Source: Mesobacillus maritimus (lineage in GTDB: Bacteria > Bacillota > Bacilli > Bacillales > Cytobacillaceae). From it: DNA of 64,000 nucleotides. Below the pieces are notes generated by a model. It saw only the letters and a program-made list of their open reading frames with translations. It made no database searches and was not told where the DNA came from. Position 1 is the first letter of the stretch, and each line of letters opens with the position of its first letter. Of the stretch, positions 1-8,470 are shown piece by piece. Both the position numbers and the translations under genes were made by a program. The DNA is taken from contig NZ_JAMBNR010000005.1 of assembly GCF_023715205.1 (NCBI RefSeq), forward strand, positions 1 to 64,000. Direction: 5' to 3'.

Positions 1-75
1 AATCCATCGTTTTCATCTCCTGGTTTGAGAATGTAATTGGAAGTTCTGTGATAGGTACTTCTATTTTACTATGAA
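1..75 (-). other. possible edge of a gene leaving the window
   Basis: On the minus strand a short frame is open up to the window edge and reads like protein (it includes EVPITELPITF), but it has no ATG before its only methionines and no well placed ribosome-binding site. The plus strand is also open to a stop at 71-73. The stretch is too short to choose between them. Nothing else is recognisable before the repeat at 113. Confidence 0.2.
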
Positions 76-112
76 AACGGTGGCTTTTTTATTTTCCTCC
101 TCTATTTCCTAC

Positions 113-159
113 ACTAGGGACGCCCCGAATTTTCTTGTTTCACAGCATTTGTTCCACGG
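113..159 (+). repeat. dispersed ~50 bp element, copy 1
   Basis: First of nine copies of a short intergenic element. Consensus core: GTCACAGGGACGCCCCG, then an A/T spacer, CTTGTTTCACAG, and TGTTCCACGG after a few bases. This copy starts at CTAGGGACGCCCCG. The two final blocks (TGTTTCACAG and TGTTCCACGG) are imperfect direct repeats of each other. Confidence 0.85.
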
Positions 160-351
160 GATAGAAATGATTATTAGTGGACATTGCTTCCCTTTCAATG
201 TTATCTTTAATAATTCCATCGATTTTTTGAAAAGAGTAGGAAAATGAAAAGCAATGTTAGAATAGTATAGTAAGAACAAGATGGAGCAATCTTGATTCAA
301 TCAAAATGGAACCAGAAATAAGATATGAACCTCAGTAGGGGAGGGGACGCA

Positions 352-825
352 ATGCAGGAAGCGGCGTTTATTACAAAAGCTCAACTCATAAAGAATGGTT
401 TTCGTGGTTTGGAGAATGAGCGTGAATACGAAATTGTCGAGAGAATTGGGAAGGATACCGTTTATTCTGATTCATTCATTCAACCATCGTTTATTGTAAA
501 CAACTCTGGCGATCAACAAATTTTTTATAAGATTTATGGTGCGCCTAAATATTTTGCAGGATTATATAGTTTGTATGCAATCATCTCTGCTGCCAAAAAA
601 ATAGCGGACAGAGAAGAAAAGTTTGAAAGTCTTGAAGTGATTGATGAAACCGACTATCAAGAGATTCTGATTGAATATCTTCATGAAAGAGGACATCTTT
701 CTGGCCTAGACCTCATTTCTACGATTGAAGAGGGAAGAATTAAGTTGGCTAAAAAGTTAAAAGATGATTTATTAGAAGAAGCGAAACAATATAACCTGAT
801 TGATAGTATCGATTTGTATTTATGA
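352..825 (+). CDS. hypothetical protein, 157 aa
   Basis: No family recognised. The start at 352 is preferred because AGGGGAGGGGA sits just before it; an upstream ATG at 325 has no ribosome-binding site. The product is soluble, with no signal peptide or membrane segment. The N-terminal half is mixed. The C-terminal half is charged and helical, rich in Glu and Lys. A hydrophobic stretch near residues 70-85 (YSLYAIISAAKK) is probably a buried helix. The gene stands alone, with a strong terminator directly after its stop. Confidence 0.6.
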   Translation: MQEAAFITKAQLIKNGFRGLENEREYEIVERIGKDTVYSDSFIQPSFIVNNSGDQQIFYKIYGAPKYFAGLYSLYAIISAAKKIADREEKFESLEVIDETDYQEILIEYLHERGHLSGLDLISTIEEGRIKLAKKLKDDLLEEAKQYNLIDSIDLYL

Positions 826-831
826 ATGTTC

Positions 832-884
832 AAGGATAGGCGAGCAGTTTTGAATTCTGCTTTGCCTATCCTTTTTCATTTTTG
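832..884 (+). terminator. intrinsic terminator
   Basis: AGGATAGGC and GCCTATCCT form the stem, followed by a T-rich run. It ends the hypothetical gene at 352-825. Confidence 0.8.
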
Positions 885-907
885 TTGTCAGGATTGAATG
901 CAGCACA

Positions 908-934
908 ATAAAAAGGACCAAGAAGGTCCTTTCC
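908..934 (-). terminator. intrinsic terminator of the acetyltransferase gene
   Basis: On the minus strand AAGGACC-TTCTT-GGTCCTT is followed by TTTTATT. It lies just past the stop of the gene at 952-1407. Confidence 0.75.
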
Positions 935-951
935 TAACAATAAATGATGTA

Positions 952-1407
952 TTAATCAGTGATCTTTTTGATCACAGCCATTTCCTTCCCAAATCGGTCA
1001 CCATGGTCGATAAATCCTAAACTCGCGTATAAATGATGCGCTGCCACATTTTCAGGATGGTACCCGACAACGACTTTTTTCGCATTATGCATTTTGGCCA
1101 TTTCTGAAATCAATAACTGTGTTGCCGCTTTAGCTAATCCCTTACCTTGGAATTCTTTATCAATCATGATTCGATATATCCAATACCCATCCAGTTCTTC
1201 TAGAACGGAATTGTACATCAAAAAGCCAACCACTTTTTCTCCAGCGTAAATCGCAAATGATTTTAATGAAGGTTCGAACTTCGACTGAGCGATTGAAATC
1301 GCATTCGGTACCATGTATTCTTCTTGTTCTGGTGCAACTTCTAGTAGACAACACTCATACCAATTGTCTGCATTTAATTCGACTATTCTCACATATTCTG
1401 TACTCAT
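952..1407 (-). CDS. GNAT acetyltransferase, spermidine-acetyltransferase-like
   Basis: A 151-residue single-domain GNAT enzyme that would transfer acetyl from acetyl-CoA to an amine. The acetyl-CoA loop is visible as QGKGLA near residues 88-93, preceded by the beta4 strand YRIMIDKEF. The late motif HHLYASLGF near 125-133 is typical of polyamine and antibiotic N-acetyltransferases. The N-terminal pattern (NADNWYECCLLEVAPEQEEY) resembles BltD-type spermine/spermidine acetyltransferases. That substrate is inferred, not shown. The ribosome-binding site is GAAAGGGG, and the gene is monocistronic with its own terminator. Confidence 0.8.
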   Translation of the reverse strand: MSTEYVRIVELNADNWYECCLLEVAPEQEEYMVPNAISIAQSKFEPSLKSFAIYAGEKVVGFLMYNSVLEELDGYWIYRIMIDKEFQGKGLAKAATQLLISEMAKMHNAKKVVVGYHPENVAAHHLYASLGFIDHGDRFGKEMAVIKKITD

Positions 1408-1447
1408 TCTTTTCCCCTTTCAAATATGGGGAAACGCTAAATATTTG

Positions 1448-1507
1448 TTAATTCGGCGCAATCCCCTTGTTTTCATTGCAAATCAGACAGGTTTTGTTTG
1501 TCATCAT
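1448..1507 (-). CDS. possible 19-residue CxxC peptide
   Basis: Behind a perfect AAAGGAGG site lies ATG-ATG and a 19-codon frame that includes TCLICNENKGI. A Cys-x-x-Cys knuckle followed by K-G-I is how some small zinc-finger proteins (for example the Gin anti-sigma family) begin, but here the frame stops at once. It may be a leader peptide, a truncated gene, or chance. Confidence 0.3.
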   Translation of the reverse strand: MMTNKTCLICNENKGIAPN

Positions 1508-1803
1508 GAACGCCTCCTTTATCCACAATTGTCTAAAAAGAATCTTTCAACTTTTCATTATACCATTCTTACCATTAATTCTATATTTTAGGAATTTTAA
1601 AAATAAAGAAATTGGTGAATTTGCTTTTAAAAATGGGAAGGGAAATGGTTCAGGCATAAACTTAGTAGTTTCCTGTAGGTTTGCGTATAAAATCAGTTCC
1701 CTCCTAGTGATTTTTAAAAAATATGGTAAAATTGTTAAGGTTAAAGGAAAACACTACCAGAAAAAAATAGATTGACAGTTTTTTTTGATGGAGGTGAAAT
1801 TTT

Positions 1804-2262
1804 TTGAAAAGACTTTTCAGGGGAATATTCCTAGCGTACTTTATTGTTATACTAACTGGTTGCATTGGAGAAGAATATGACTTTACTCCACCTACGGTAA
1901 CACTAAATGACTCTTCATCCTTAAAGAACTTGGTGGAATTAGCAGAAGCCAATATTGATTGGCGAGGAGAAGAGGGTGAACCGCTAACGAAGGAAACTGA
2001 GGATGCTTTTGCCTTTGCAAAAGATCAAACGCCAGTTTCCATATCTTCCGGACAAAAAGTGGATATTGAGTTTGGTAGTCAAGATTTTGCCGTAGAAGAA
2101 TTAGAAGTTTCAATGTGGAAACAAGATGAAGAAATGAAATTGGACGTGATGGACGGACGTTCCTTCTATTTTCCAGAAGAAAAAGGGGAATACGTGATTG
2201 TCTTAGATCTACGTTCAGACCGAGGAAAAGCTCAATATGTTGGGAATGCTGTTGTACAGTGA
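1804..2262 (+). CDS. small lipoprotein, 152 aa
   Basis: A TTG start is placed seven bases after GGAGGTG. The N-terminus has two basic residues, a hydrophobic core and the lipobox LTGC at residues 17-20, so it is exported and lipid-anchored by Lgt and LspA. The mature part is acidic. Its C-terminal half (SISSGQKVDIEF to KGEYVIVLDLRSDRG) reads as a small beta-sandwich. No family recognised. A terminator follows directly. It is probably a cell-surface protein of unknown role. Confidence 0.75.
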   Translation: MKRLFRGIFLAYFIVILTGCIGEEYDFTPPTVTLNDSSSLKNLVELAEANIDWRGEEGEPLTKETEDAFAFAKDQTPVSISSGQKVDIEFGSQDFAVEELEVSMWKQDEEMKLDVMDGRSFYFPEEKGEYVIVLDLRSDRGKAQYVGNAVVQ

Positions 2263-2266
2263 TGAA

Positions 2267-2310
2267 GAAAAGCAGGTGAATTCTTTGAACAATCCCCTGC
2301 TTTTTATTAT
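2267..2310 (+). terminator. intrinsic terminator of the lipoprotein gene
   Basis: AAAGCAGG pairs with CCCTGCTTT and is followed by a short T run. Confidence 0.75.
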
Positions 2311-2474
2311 GGTCTTTTATGAATCAGGACCTTTTTTTTATGATATCTATGCGAAGTTGTTTTATTAAAAGTTCTAAAACTTTGTTTCTTTTAAATAAGC
2401 AAAGACCATCTTCGTTTATTGAGTATAATGGAGATCAAAGTTTATTAAGCAATAGCAGATAGGGAGAGAATGCA

Positions 2475-3146
2475 ATGTTACAATCACTTATTTTTGATAT
2501 GGACGGGACTCTATTTCAAACAGATAGAATATTAGAATTGTCACTTGATGATACTTTTAACCACTTACGGTCACTAAATTTGTGGGATGCCAACACACCA
2601 ATTGATCAATACCGTGAAATAATGGGTGTTCCATTACCAAAAGTTTGGGAAACTTTGTTGCCTAATCATTCTAAAGAGGAAAGAAAACAAACGGATGCCT
2701 ATTTTCTCGAAAGGTTAATTGAAAACATTAATAGCGGAAAAGGGGCTTTATATCCTAATGTAAAGGAAGTTTTCACGTACTTAAAAGAAAACAATTATGC
2801 CATTTATATAGCGAGTAATGGATTAGTGGAATATCTAAAAGCCATTGTGAGTTATTATCAGTTGGATCATTGGGTTACAGAAACCTTTAGTATTCAACAG
2901 ATCCAAACGCTCGATAAAGGTGATTTAGTCAAAAAAATCATAAAAAAATACGACCTCACAAATGCAGCAGTGGTCGGCGATCGTCTATCTGATCTAAATG
3001 CAGCTAAAGATAATGGGTTGTTTGCAATAGGATGTAAGTTTGATTTTGCGCAAGAAGATGAACTTGCTCAGGCTGATTTTGTAATTGATGACTTAATGGA
3101 GCTAAAAACAATATTATCAAAGATTCATAACATCGCATCTTATTGA
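2475..3146 (+). CDS. HAD-family phosphatase, PGP-like
   Basis: A 223-residue haloacid dehalogenase superfamily hydrolase. The nucleophile motif DMDGT is at residues 8-12. Motif II is ASNG near 114-117, the motif III lysine lies around 155-157, and motif IV is GDRLSDL near 170-176. A helical C1 cap sits between motifs I and II, as in phosphoglycolate phosphatase and beta-phosphoglucomutase relatives. It would hydrolyse a small phosphomonoester; the substrate cannot be read from the sequence. The start follows AGGGAGAG. Confidence 0.85.
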   Translation: MLQSLIFDMDGTLFQTDRILELSLDDTFNHLRSLNLWDANTPIDQYREIMGVPLPKVWETLLPNHSKEERKQTDAYFLERLIENINSGKGALYPNVKEVFTYLKENNYAIYIASNGLVEYLKAIVSYYQLDHWVTETFSIQQIQTLDKGDLVKKIIKKYDLTNAAVVGDRLSDLNAAKDNGLFAIGCKFDFAQEDELAQADFVIDDLMELKTILSKIHNIASY

Positions 3147-3424
3147 GATTAGCTATAGCAACAAACTAACGAAAAGAGCCGCCTTCATCATTAGAATTAG
3201 AGGACCAGCATAGGTTCCGGTACCTGAGGCAAAGATTTCTCTCTAATACTGCCCAGTGGACTATCTTAATTACCCAAAAGTCATTTAAATGAAACGTCAA
3301 CGGCCTATTTTATGCCTAGCTAACAATTTTCTCTATTTTTTACTTGTTGATGTCCTGTTTGTCCGAGGAATAAAAAATAACAGGATTTTTGATCGACATC
3401 CTGTCATTTATCGACATTCTTAAT

Positions 3425-4231
3425 TTAACTGATCCTACTCTCATGTGAGCTATGCGATGTGAGAAGATAACGCTCGATAAATTCAGCTAATCCATCCTGT
3501 TCGTGGTGACTTGTAACAAAATCAGCAGTTGCTTGAACATGTTCACTAGCGTTCCCCATCGCGACCCCGGTACCTGCAAACTTTAGCATTTCTAAATCAT
3601 TGGGGCCATCGCCAATTGCGACGACTTCTTTTGGATGCAATCGATAGTCATGAAGGATGCTTTTGATGGCAGACCATTTGGAAACATTCTGAGCAACCAG
3701 CTCAAACCCATCATTCCAATTGATGACGTCTGCTTCGTTTTTAAACAAAGCTGAAAAATCATGGCTTGGGGAACCTGTGCGAACACTATACTTCAGAACA
3801 TCTCCGTAATTGGCCTCTCGTAAATCGCCCACGTATCTTGGCGGAATTTTCCCGACATTTGTCCAGTACTCAATTTCTTCATTGATTTCCTTACAATAAA
3901 GGCCGTTTTCTGTATGGATTAAAACATTACAAGTGTTCGAAGCGGTAAGGTGATGAAAACGTTCTTCGTTAAGTTGAACCGTTCTCGTTTGCAAAGCTCT
4001 TCCGGACTTAGCATCGTGAATCGCAGCACCGTTTAAACAAATCATTGGCGTTCGCAAACCGAGTTCTTGATGATAAGGGGAGGTGACTTCGTAATGTCGA
4101 CCTGTCGCAAGGAAAACCTGAATCCCTTTACTCAGGAGCTGATCAATCGCCTCCATATTTCGTCGAGAAATCCCGTTCGAAGCTGTCAATAACGTCCCAT
4201 CCATATCAATAAACATTGCTCGTATCTTCAA
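3425..4231 (-). CDS. Cof-type HAD phosphatase
   Basis: A 268-residue protein with DMDGT at residues 9-13, ATGRHY near 42-47, a large C2B cap, and the metal-binding motif GDGPNDLEML near 207-216. The length and order are those of Cof/YwpJ/YkrA phosphatases, which act on sugar phosphates and flavin or vitamin phosphates. No partner gene suggests a substrate. The start is preceded by GAGGCAATA. It is convergent with the preceding HAD gene and unrelated to it within the superfamily (cap type C2 against C1). Confidence 0.88.
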   Translation of the reverse strand: MKIRAMFIDMDGTLLTASNGISRRNMEAIDQLLSKGIQVFLATGRHYEVTSPYHQELGLRTPMICLNGAAIHDAKSGRALQTRTVQLNEERFHHLTASNTCNVLIHTENGLYCKEINEEIEYWTNVGKIPPRYVGDLREANYGDVLKYSVRTGSPSHDFSALFKNEADVINWNDGFELVAQNVSKWSAIKSILHDYRLHPKEVVAIGDGPNDLEMLKFAGTGVAMGNASEHVQATADFVTSHHEQDGLAEFIERYLLTSHSSHESRIS

Positions 4232-4389
4232 TAATATTGCCTCCTCATGAGTTGGTATACCTATCCTAGCATCTGGATATTAAAATCTTGTAAACTCAGT
4301 GTACGGATTTAATAAAGTTTCTCAGGAAGAGTTAAAGGAAGGAAAGATAATTCGAAGGAAAAGTGGTTCGTTGATAAAGGGTTGCATGA

Positions 4390-4441
4390 AAAGTCGCTAG
4401 GGACGCCCCGAATTTTCTTGTTTCACAAGGATGTTCCACGG
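4390..4441 (+). repeat. dispersed ~50 bp element, copy 2
   Basis: AAAGTCGCTAGGGACGCCCCG followed by TTTCTTGTTTCACAAGG and ATGTTCCACGG. It sits between two minus-strand genes. Confidence 0.85.
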
Positions 4442-4542
4442 GTGTAAAAGTTAGGTAGTAGCTGTTGCCTGAAAGAGGTCAAATTCTTTCAGGCATAAGA
4501 ATGAAAACACTCATTATTTGTAAAGGAAAGATGGAAAGGTCA

Positions 4543-5547
4543 TTATTTATCTTCTGCAATTTTTCTTCGGTTGGGGGCAAGTGGTGGCTGCTCTAACCAT
4601 TTGTTTTTTGTCATAATATTGAACCACTCTTTTGTCACCAGTAAATTTTTCATTATGATTTTCTCATAAGTCAGGACTAAGTCTGTTCTCATGGCGGATG
4701 CAAGCCCCGTCCCGTGATAAGCTTGTGAACTTTGCAGTAAGAATCCAATGTGGTACATCATCAGCTTATCTGAAAAAGGAGCGTCCTGAGAAGTGGTCAC
4801 CTCTGATTCCCATGACATTGGGCTCGGCAATTGATCTTGATGCAATATTTTCCCTAATGCTTGAATTTGCTGATCTGAGACTTCTTGTGTACTTAATAAA
4901 AATTTTCGAACCTCTTTTGATTTCACAACTTGACTAAAACCTATAGAAAGAGTTTTTTCTAGAATCTTCTTTTTTAAATTAAACGATATCCCGATCATTT
5001 CTGTAGCTGCCAAAGGGCGTTGGTCCTTAAATAGGCCATCTAAAAACTGTGGTCCTGAAATAAATTCGGGGTTTGCTTCAGGATAAAAAATTGGGGCTTT
5101 TTGGAAGTGTCCTTTCTCTAGTAGTAATTCAATGGTTTGGTTGTACATTCTTTTTCCGTCATTGTCACAGGAATCATAAAACTCTCGTAAATCCTTTCGT
5201 ACAGATGAACTAAATGCGGTCGTGTGCCCAATTAATCCATGAAGGGTGATGATGTGTAAATAATGTAGACAAAATATGTCTGAAAATAATCTTTTTGTTC
5301 CACGATTAAGATCTGCCTCCGAAAAACCAATTGGAATAGGAAAGCCTTCATTTTCAATAAAAGTAGCAATCTGTTTTTTCTGCTTGGCAAACGTTTTCGT
5401 CGCATCCTCGAAAAGTGCCTTTATCTCTTCATCCTCAACAATAGACAGCATATATCGATTGACAACATCAACCGCTGTACCATTAACATACTCACCCCAC
5501 AGCGTTCCAATCTCAGCTGAAGTAAGTTTCAAATCCTCTTTATCCAT
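4543..5547 (-). CDS. DUF3231 family protein
   Basis: 334 residues made of two similar helical halves (roughly 5-165 and 170-325), each resembling a ferritin-like or CotF-like four-helix bundle. Recurring family signatures are FPIPIGF in the first half and APFSDKLMMYH in the second. The C-terminus WLEQPPLAPNR is a family hallmark and recurs in the paralogue at 14962. The function is unknown; members are common in spore formers. Start 5547 follows AAAGGTGG. No metal-ligand set is obvious. Confidence 0.8.
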   Translation of the reverse strand: MDKEDLKLTSAEIGTLWGEYVNGTAVDVVNRYMLSIVEDEEIKALFEDATKTFAKQKKQIATFIENEGFPIPIGFSEADLNRGTKRLFSDIFCLHYLHIITLHGLIGHTTAFSSSVRKDLREFYDSCDNDGKRMYNQTIELLLEKGHFQKAPIFYPEANPEFISGPQFLDGLFKDQRPLAATEMIGISFNLKKKILEKTLSIGFSQVVKSKEVRKFLLSTQEVSDQQIQALGKILHQDQLPSPMSWESEVTTSQDAPFSDKLMMYHIGFLLQSSQAYHGTGLASAMRTDLVLTYEKIIMKNLLVTKEWFNIMTKNKWLEQPPLAPNRRKIAEDK

Positions 5548-5604
5548 CAACCAATCCACCTTTACAAAACATTCATATGGCTTAGTATGTGCAGAAAAGT
5601 GTCG

Positions 5605-5633
5605 AAAAAGTCACAGGGACGCCCCAGGTTTTG
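5605..5633 (+). repeat. dispersed ~50 bp element, truncated copy 3
   Basis: Only the left half is present (AAAAAGTCACAGGGACGCCCC, then diverged sequence). It lies between the divergent DUF3231 and P-loop kinase genes. Confidence 0.75.
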
Positions 5634-5774
5634 TCGAATAAATTCTTGGGCCTTCTCATTCATAAAGGATTTTTCAATGAATGTGGTGAATATTTTCTGT
5701 TAAAGTAGTGATGGCAGCAGTATACTTCGAAATCTAACCATTTCAATACTATGAAAGAAGGGATCTATTCCAAT

Positions 5775-6572
5775 ATGGATTCGAAATTAATTCTTGTAGA
5801 GGGTTTACCTGGGTCTGGGAAATCAACCACTGCCAGGCTCGTTCATGAACTCTTAACGAAACACAATTTGGATGTTGAGTTGTTTTTAGAAGGGAATCTG
5901 GACCACCCAGCCGACTACGATGGTGTCTCTTTTTTTACTGAATATGAATTCCACCAATTATTAACGAAAAGCGGGCAATATAAGGAACTTTTACTTGAGA
6001 CAGTAACCGAAAAAGGAGGTCAATTTTTCTTGCCTTATAGAAAGATCATGAATGAATACGGTAATCAGTTTCAACAGTTTCCCGATGAACTCCTTTCCAC
6101 TATTTTTAAAAAGGATCTCTATGAATTGCCATTCGAACAAAATCGAGATCTGATCATTCAAAAATGGGAGGAATTTGCGACAAAGGCGACAACTGAAAAC
6201 AAAACATATATTTTTGAATGCTGTTTCATTCAAAATCCGATCACTATTGGTATGATCAAATACGGAGTAACAGAAGAAAAAATCTTCGATTATGTGATGA
6301 GATTGGAAAAAACAATTGAAACACTAAATCCGGTTTTATTTTATATCGAACAAGAGGATCTGGAATCTTCATTTAAAAAAGCGGTGAACGAACGACCGAA
6401 GATATGGTCAGAAGGGTTTATTGAATACTATACGAGACAAGGTTATGGGAAGCAACATAGCTACGAAGGACTAGACGGAACGATTCAAGTTTTACGAGCA
6501 AGAAGAGAATTAGAATTAAAGATTTTAGATCGTTTGGATTTGAAAAAAGTGAAGCTAAATTACTCACATTAA
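5775..6572 (+). CDS. P-loop kinase-like NTPase
   Basis: 265 residues from the ATG at 5775, which follows AGAAGGGA; an ATG eight codons upstream has no ribosome-binding site. The Walker A motif is GLPGSGKS at residues 10-17, very close to the N-terminus, as in small-molecule kinases. The later stretch YIFECCFIQNP could hold a Walker B-like segment. The pattern recalls thymidylate- and gluconate-kinase-fold enzymes that phosphorylate nucleosides, sugars or antibiotics. The substrate is unknown. A terminator follows about 100 bases after the stop. Confidence 0.7.
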   Translation: MDSKLILVEGLPGSGKSTTARLVHELLTKHNLDVELFLEGNLDHPADYDGVSFFTEYEFHQLLTKSGQYKELLLETVTEKGGQFFLPYRKIMNEYGNQFQQFPDELLSTIFKKDLYELPFEQNRDLIIQKWEEFATKATTENKTYIFECCFIQNPITIGMIKYGVTEEKIFDYVMRLEKTIETLNPVLFYIEQEDLESSFKKAVNERPKIWSEGFIEYYTRQGYGKQHSYEGLDGTIQVLRARRELELKILDRLDLKKVKLNYSH

Positions 6573-6668
6573 GATGGAAACTTATAAGAAAGCAATCAAT
6601 GAAAATTCAAAAGAAATATGTTAACGGGGAGAGATATCTTCAACTTACTCTCTATAGTTATAAACCAA

Positions 6669-6706
6669 GAATAGGTGCGTCACAAAGACGCGCCTATTTT
6701 TGTTTC
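6669..6706 (+). terminator. intrinsic terminator
   Basis: AATAGGTGCGTC-ACAAA-GACGCGCCTATT with a T-rich tail. It ends the kinase transcript. Confidence 0.8.
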
Positions 6707-6800
6707 GGTGCTTGTGTGAATGAAAACGATATGTACATACGAAGGACAGAACAAATGGAATTTCGGTCGTGGTAATATAGTCTATGAGGAGGGGAAGCAA

Positions 6801-7844
6801 GTGATCGATGAATTAAAAAAGATCGTGAAAAACTCAGGTGAAGAAGAAGTAAAATCCCTTTTGTATCACATGTTTTTACATATCCATCGAGCGGAAGAAA
6901 TCGAGCAATATTCAGAGAAACAAACAGTTTTAGATTTAAAGCGAATCTTTCATGACTTTTTAAATTATAAACAGAATCAATCTATTAGACGAGATACGCA
7001 ATATAAAGTTGTTCATCTCGTATTTGGCGACTCGCCTGCTGGAGGCTTAAAATTAGCATTAAAAGAGATGGGGGTGCAAGCTGAGGAAAAGGTAGTCCCT
7101 TTTTCTGATATTTTTTCAGTCGGACCCGTTTGGCGATTGCATGAAAAGGAAGGGCTCAGCAACAGATATGAATGGCTGAAAAACCATATAAATATGGATG
7201 ATGAAGTTTTAGACTACTACCAAGAAAGCTGCAATCAAACTCTTATAGAGCTGAATGACATCCCACAAGATGCCCCAATCATAATTTGGGTTGGGGAAAA
7301 TGCGCATGAACAAACGGCTTTAAGATATGTTTTAAATCAATTAAAAAACAAACCAAACGATTTTTTCATTATGAATACAACTACGGAATATAAAAGTTTA
7401 TTTAATATTCCTGATCGTGATTTTTCACCGTTACATACAGGAGAAATCTCACATGATCAAATGAGAATAATCTATGAAAAATCAAGAACACAAAACGCCG
7501 TGACTCCCAAAGAACGGCAACGATTGGAAAAAGAATGGGAGCAGTTATCCTCAAAACAAGAAGTGTTAAGAATCTGGAAAAACCATGAGATTCATAGTGT
7601 GGATGAATCTTACTTCGACGATTATTTAGTCGATACTGTTCGAAAAATACATACGAAGAGAAAAAATCATGATTTCATCAAATCAGCTCGTCTTATTGGA
7701 GAAGCCATGGGGCATATTCCTCAATATATCGGCGACCAGTTTTTGGAATACCGAGTCAGACACCTGATTGTGAATGGCCAATTTGAAATAAAAGGTGTGC
7801 CAAAAGCAATGAGGTATTATAGTGTAAGACTTCGCAAGGGATGA
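6801..7844 (+). CDS. DUF1835/DUF3658 domain protein
   Basis: 347 residues from a GTG at 6801 directly behind GAGGAGGGG; the ATG 27 codons upstream lacks a site. The central block (VVHLVFGDSPAGGLKLAL, then FSDIFSVGPV) is the DUF1835 signature. A DUF3658-like C-terminal part follows (SARLIGEAMG, with the end at VRLRKG). Such proteins are widespread in Bacillus as small stand-alone genes of unknown role. The C-terminal helical region has many charged residues. There is no signal peptide or membrane segment. Confidence 0.75.
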   Translation: MIDELKKIVKNSGEEEVKSLLYHMFLHIHRAEEIEQYSEKQTVLDLKRIFHDFLNYKQNQSIRRDTQYKVVHLVFGDSPAGGLKLALKEMGVQAEEKVVPFSDIFSVGPVWRLHEKEGLSNRYEWLKNHINMDDEVLDYYQESCNQTLIELNDIPQDAPIIIWVGENAHEQTALRYVLNQLKNKPNDFFIMNTTTEYKSLFNIPDRDFSPLHTGEISHDQMRIIYEKSRTQNAVTPKERQRLEKEWEQLSSKQEVLRIWKNHEIHSVDESYFDDYLVDTVRKIHTKRKNHDFIKSARLIGEAMGHIPQYIGDQFLEYRVRHLIVNGQFEIKGVPKAMRYYSVRLRKG

Positions 7845-7880
7845 AGAGAAAGATACCTGTCATGAATTGGAGGTAACTAA

Positions 7881-8396
7881 ATGAACGAATATACAATTAA
7901 ACCAAAAGAGAGCTTTCCTGAGAAAATCGGGGAATTCGTATGGATGCTAGAACATGTAAGAGAAGTGACATTGCAGGAGGTTGCGACCTTAACGCAGAGT
8001 GAATTAGATTTTTTACCAAGCGATGGTGCCAATTCAATTGGTTCACTTTTGGTTCATATTGCGTCAATTGAGTTCGTTCATCAAGTCATCTCGTTTGAAA
8101 ATAGAGATTTAACAAAAGGGGAACACTCGAAGTGGGGGACCGCATTGGAATTAGGAGACCGAGCAAGAGACGAGATTGTACATCATCCACTCGACTATTA
8201 TTTAAAACATCTAGCACAAGTTCGCGAGAAGAAAAGAACATTACTAAAATTAAAAAACGATCAATGGTTATATGAAGAGAATCAGTGGGGGAATGGTATT
8301 GCTTATAACCATTATTATTTATGGTTTCACGTAATGGAGGATGAAATCAATCATCGTGGACAGATTCGAAGTATTAAGAGATTATTAGGAAAATAA
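7881..8396 (+). CDS. DinB-family protein
   Basis: 171 residues with a DinB/YfiT-like four-helix bundle. The possible metal-ligand histidines are in SLLVHIASIE (near 57) and in the C-terminal DEINHRGQIRSIKRLL, where N-H-R-G-Q-I is the classic DinB ending. These proteins are often thiol-S-transferase-like, using bacillithiol, or are damage-inducible; the exact role is unknown. It begins 36 bases after the DUF1835 gene behind TGGAGGTAAC and may be co-transcribed with it. Confidence 0.8.
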   Translation: MNEYTIKPKESFPEKIGEFVWMLEHVREVTLQEVATLTQSELDFLPSDGANSIGSLLVHIASIEFVHQVISFENRDLTKGEHSKWGTALELGDRARDEIVHHPLDYYLKHLAQVREKKRTLLKLKNDQWLYEENQWGNGIAYNHYYLWFHVMEDEINHRGQIRSIKRLLGK

Positions 8397-8411
8397 CTCG
8401 AAATTTTAAAA

Positions 8412-8462
8412 GAAAAACGATCCTCCCATAACCCTTTGAATGGAATGAGGATCGATTTTCAG
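8412..8462. terminator. bidirectional terminator
   Basis: CGATCCTC and GAGGATCG pair, with A- and T-rich flanks on both sides. It separates the convergent DinB and nupG genes. Confidence 0.75.
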
Positions 8463-8470
8463 ATAATACA

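Noticed and set aside
1467-1775. 102-codon plus-strand ORF
   Set aside because: AT-rich chance frame without a ribosome-binding site, crossing the antisense CxxC peptide.
3155-3183. Sixth copy of the MITE
   Set aside because: Only AACAAACTAACGAAAAGAGCC resembles one end; no partner end and no duplication were found.
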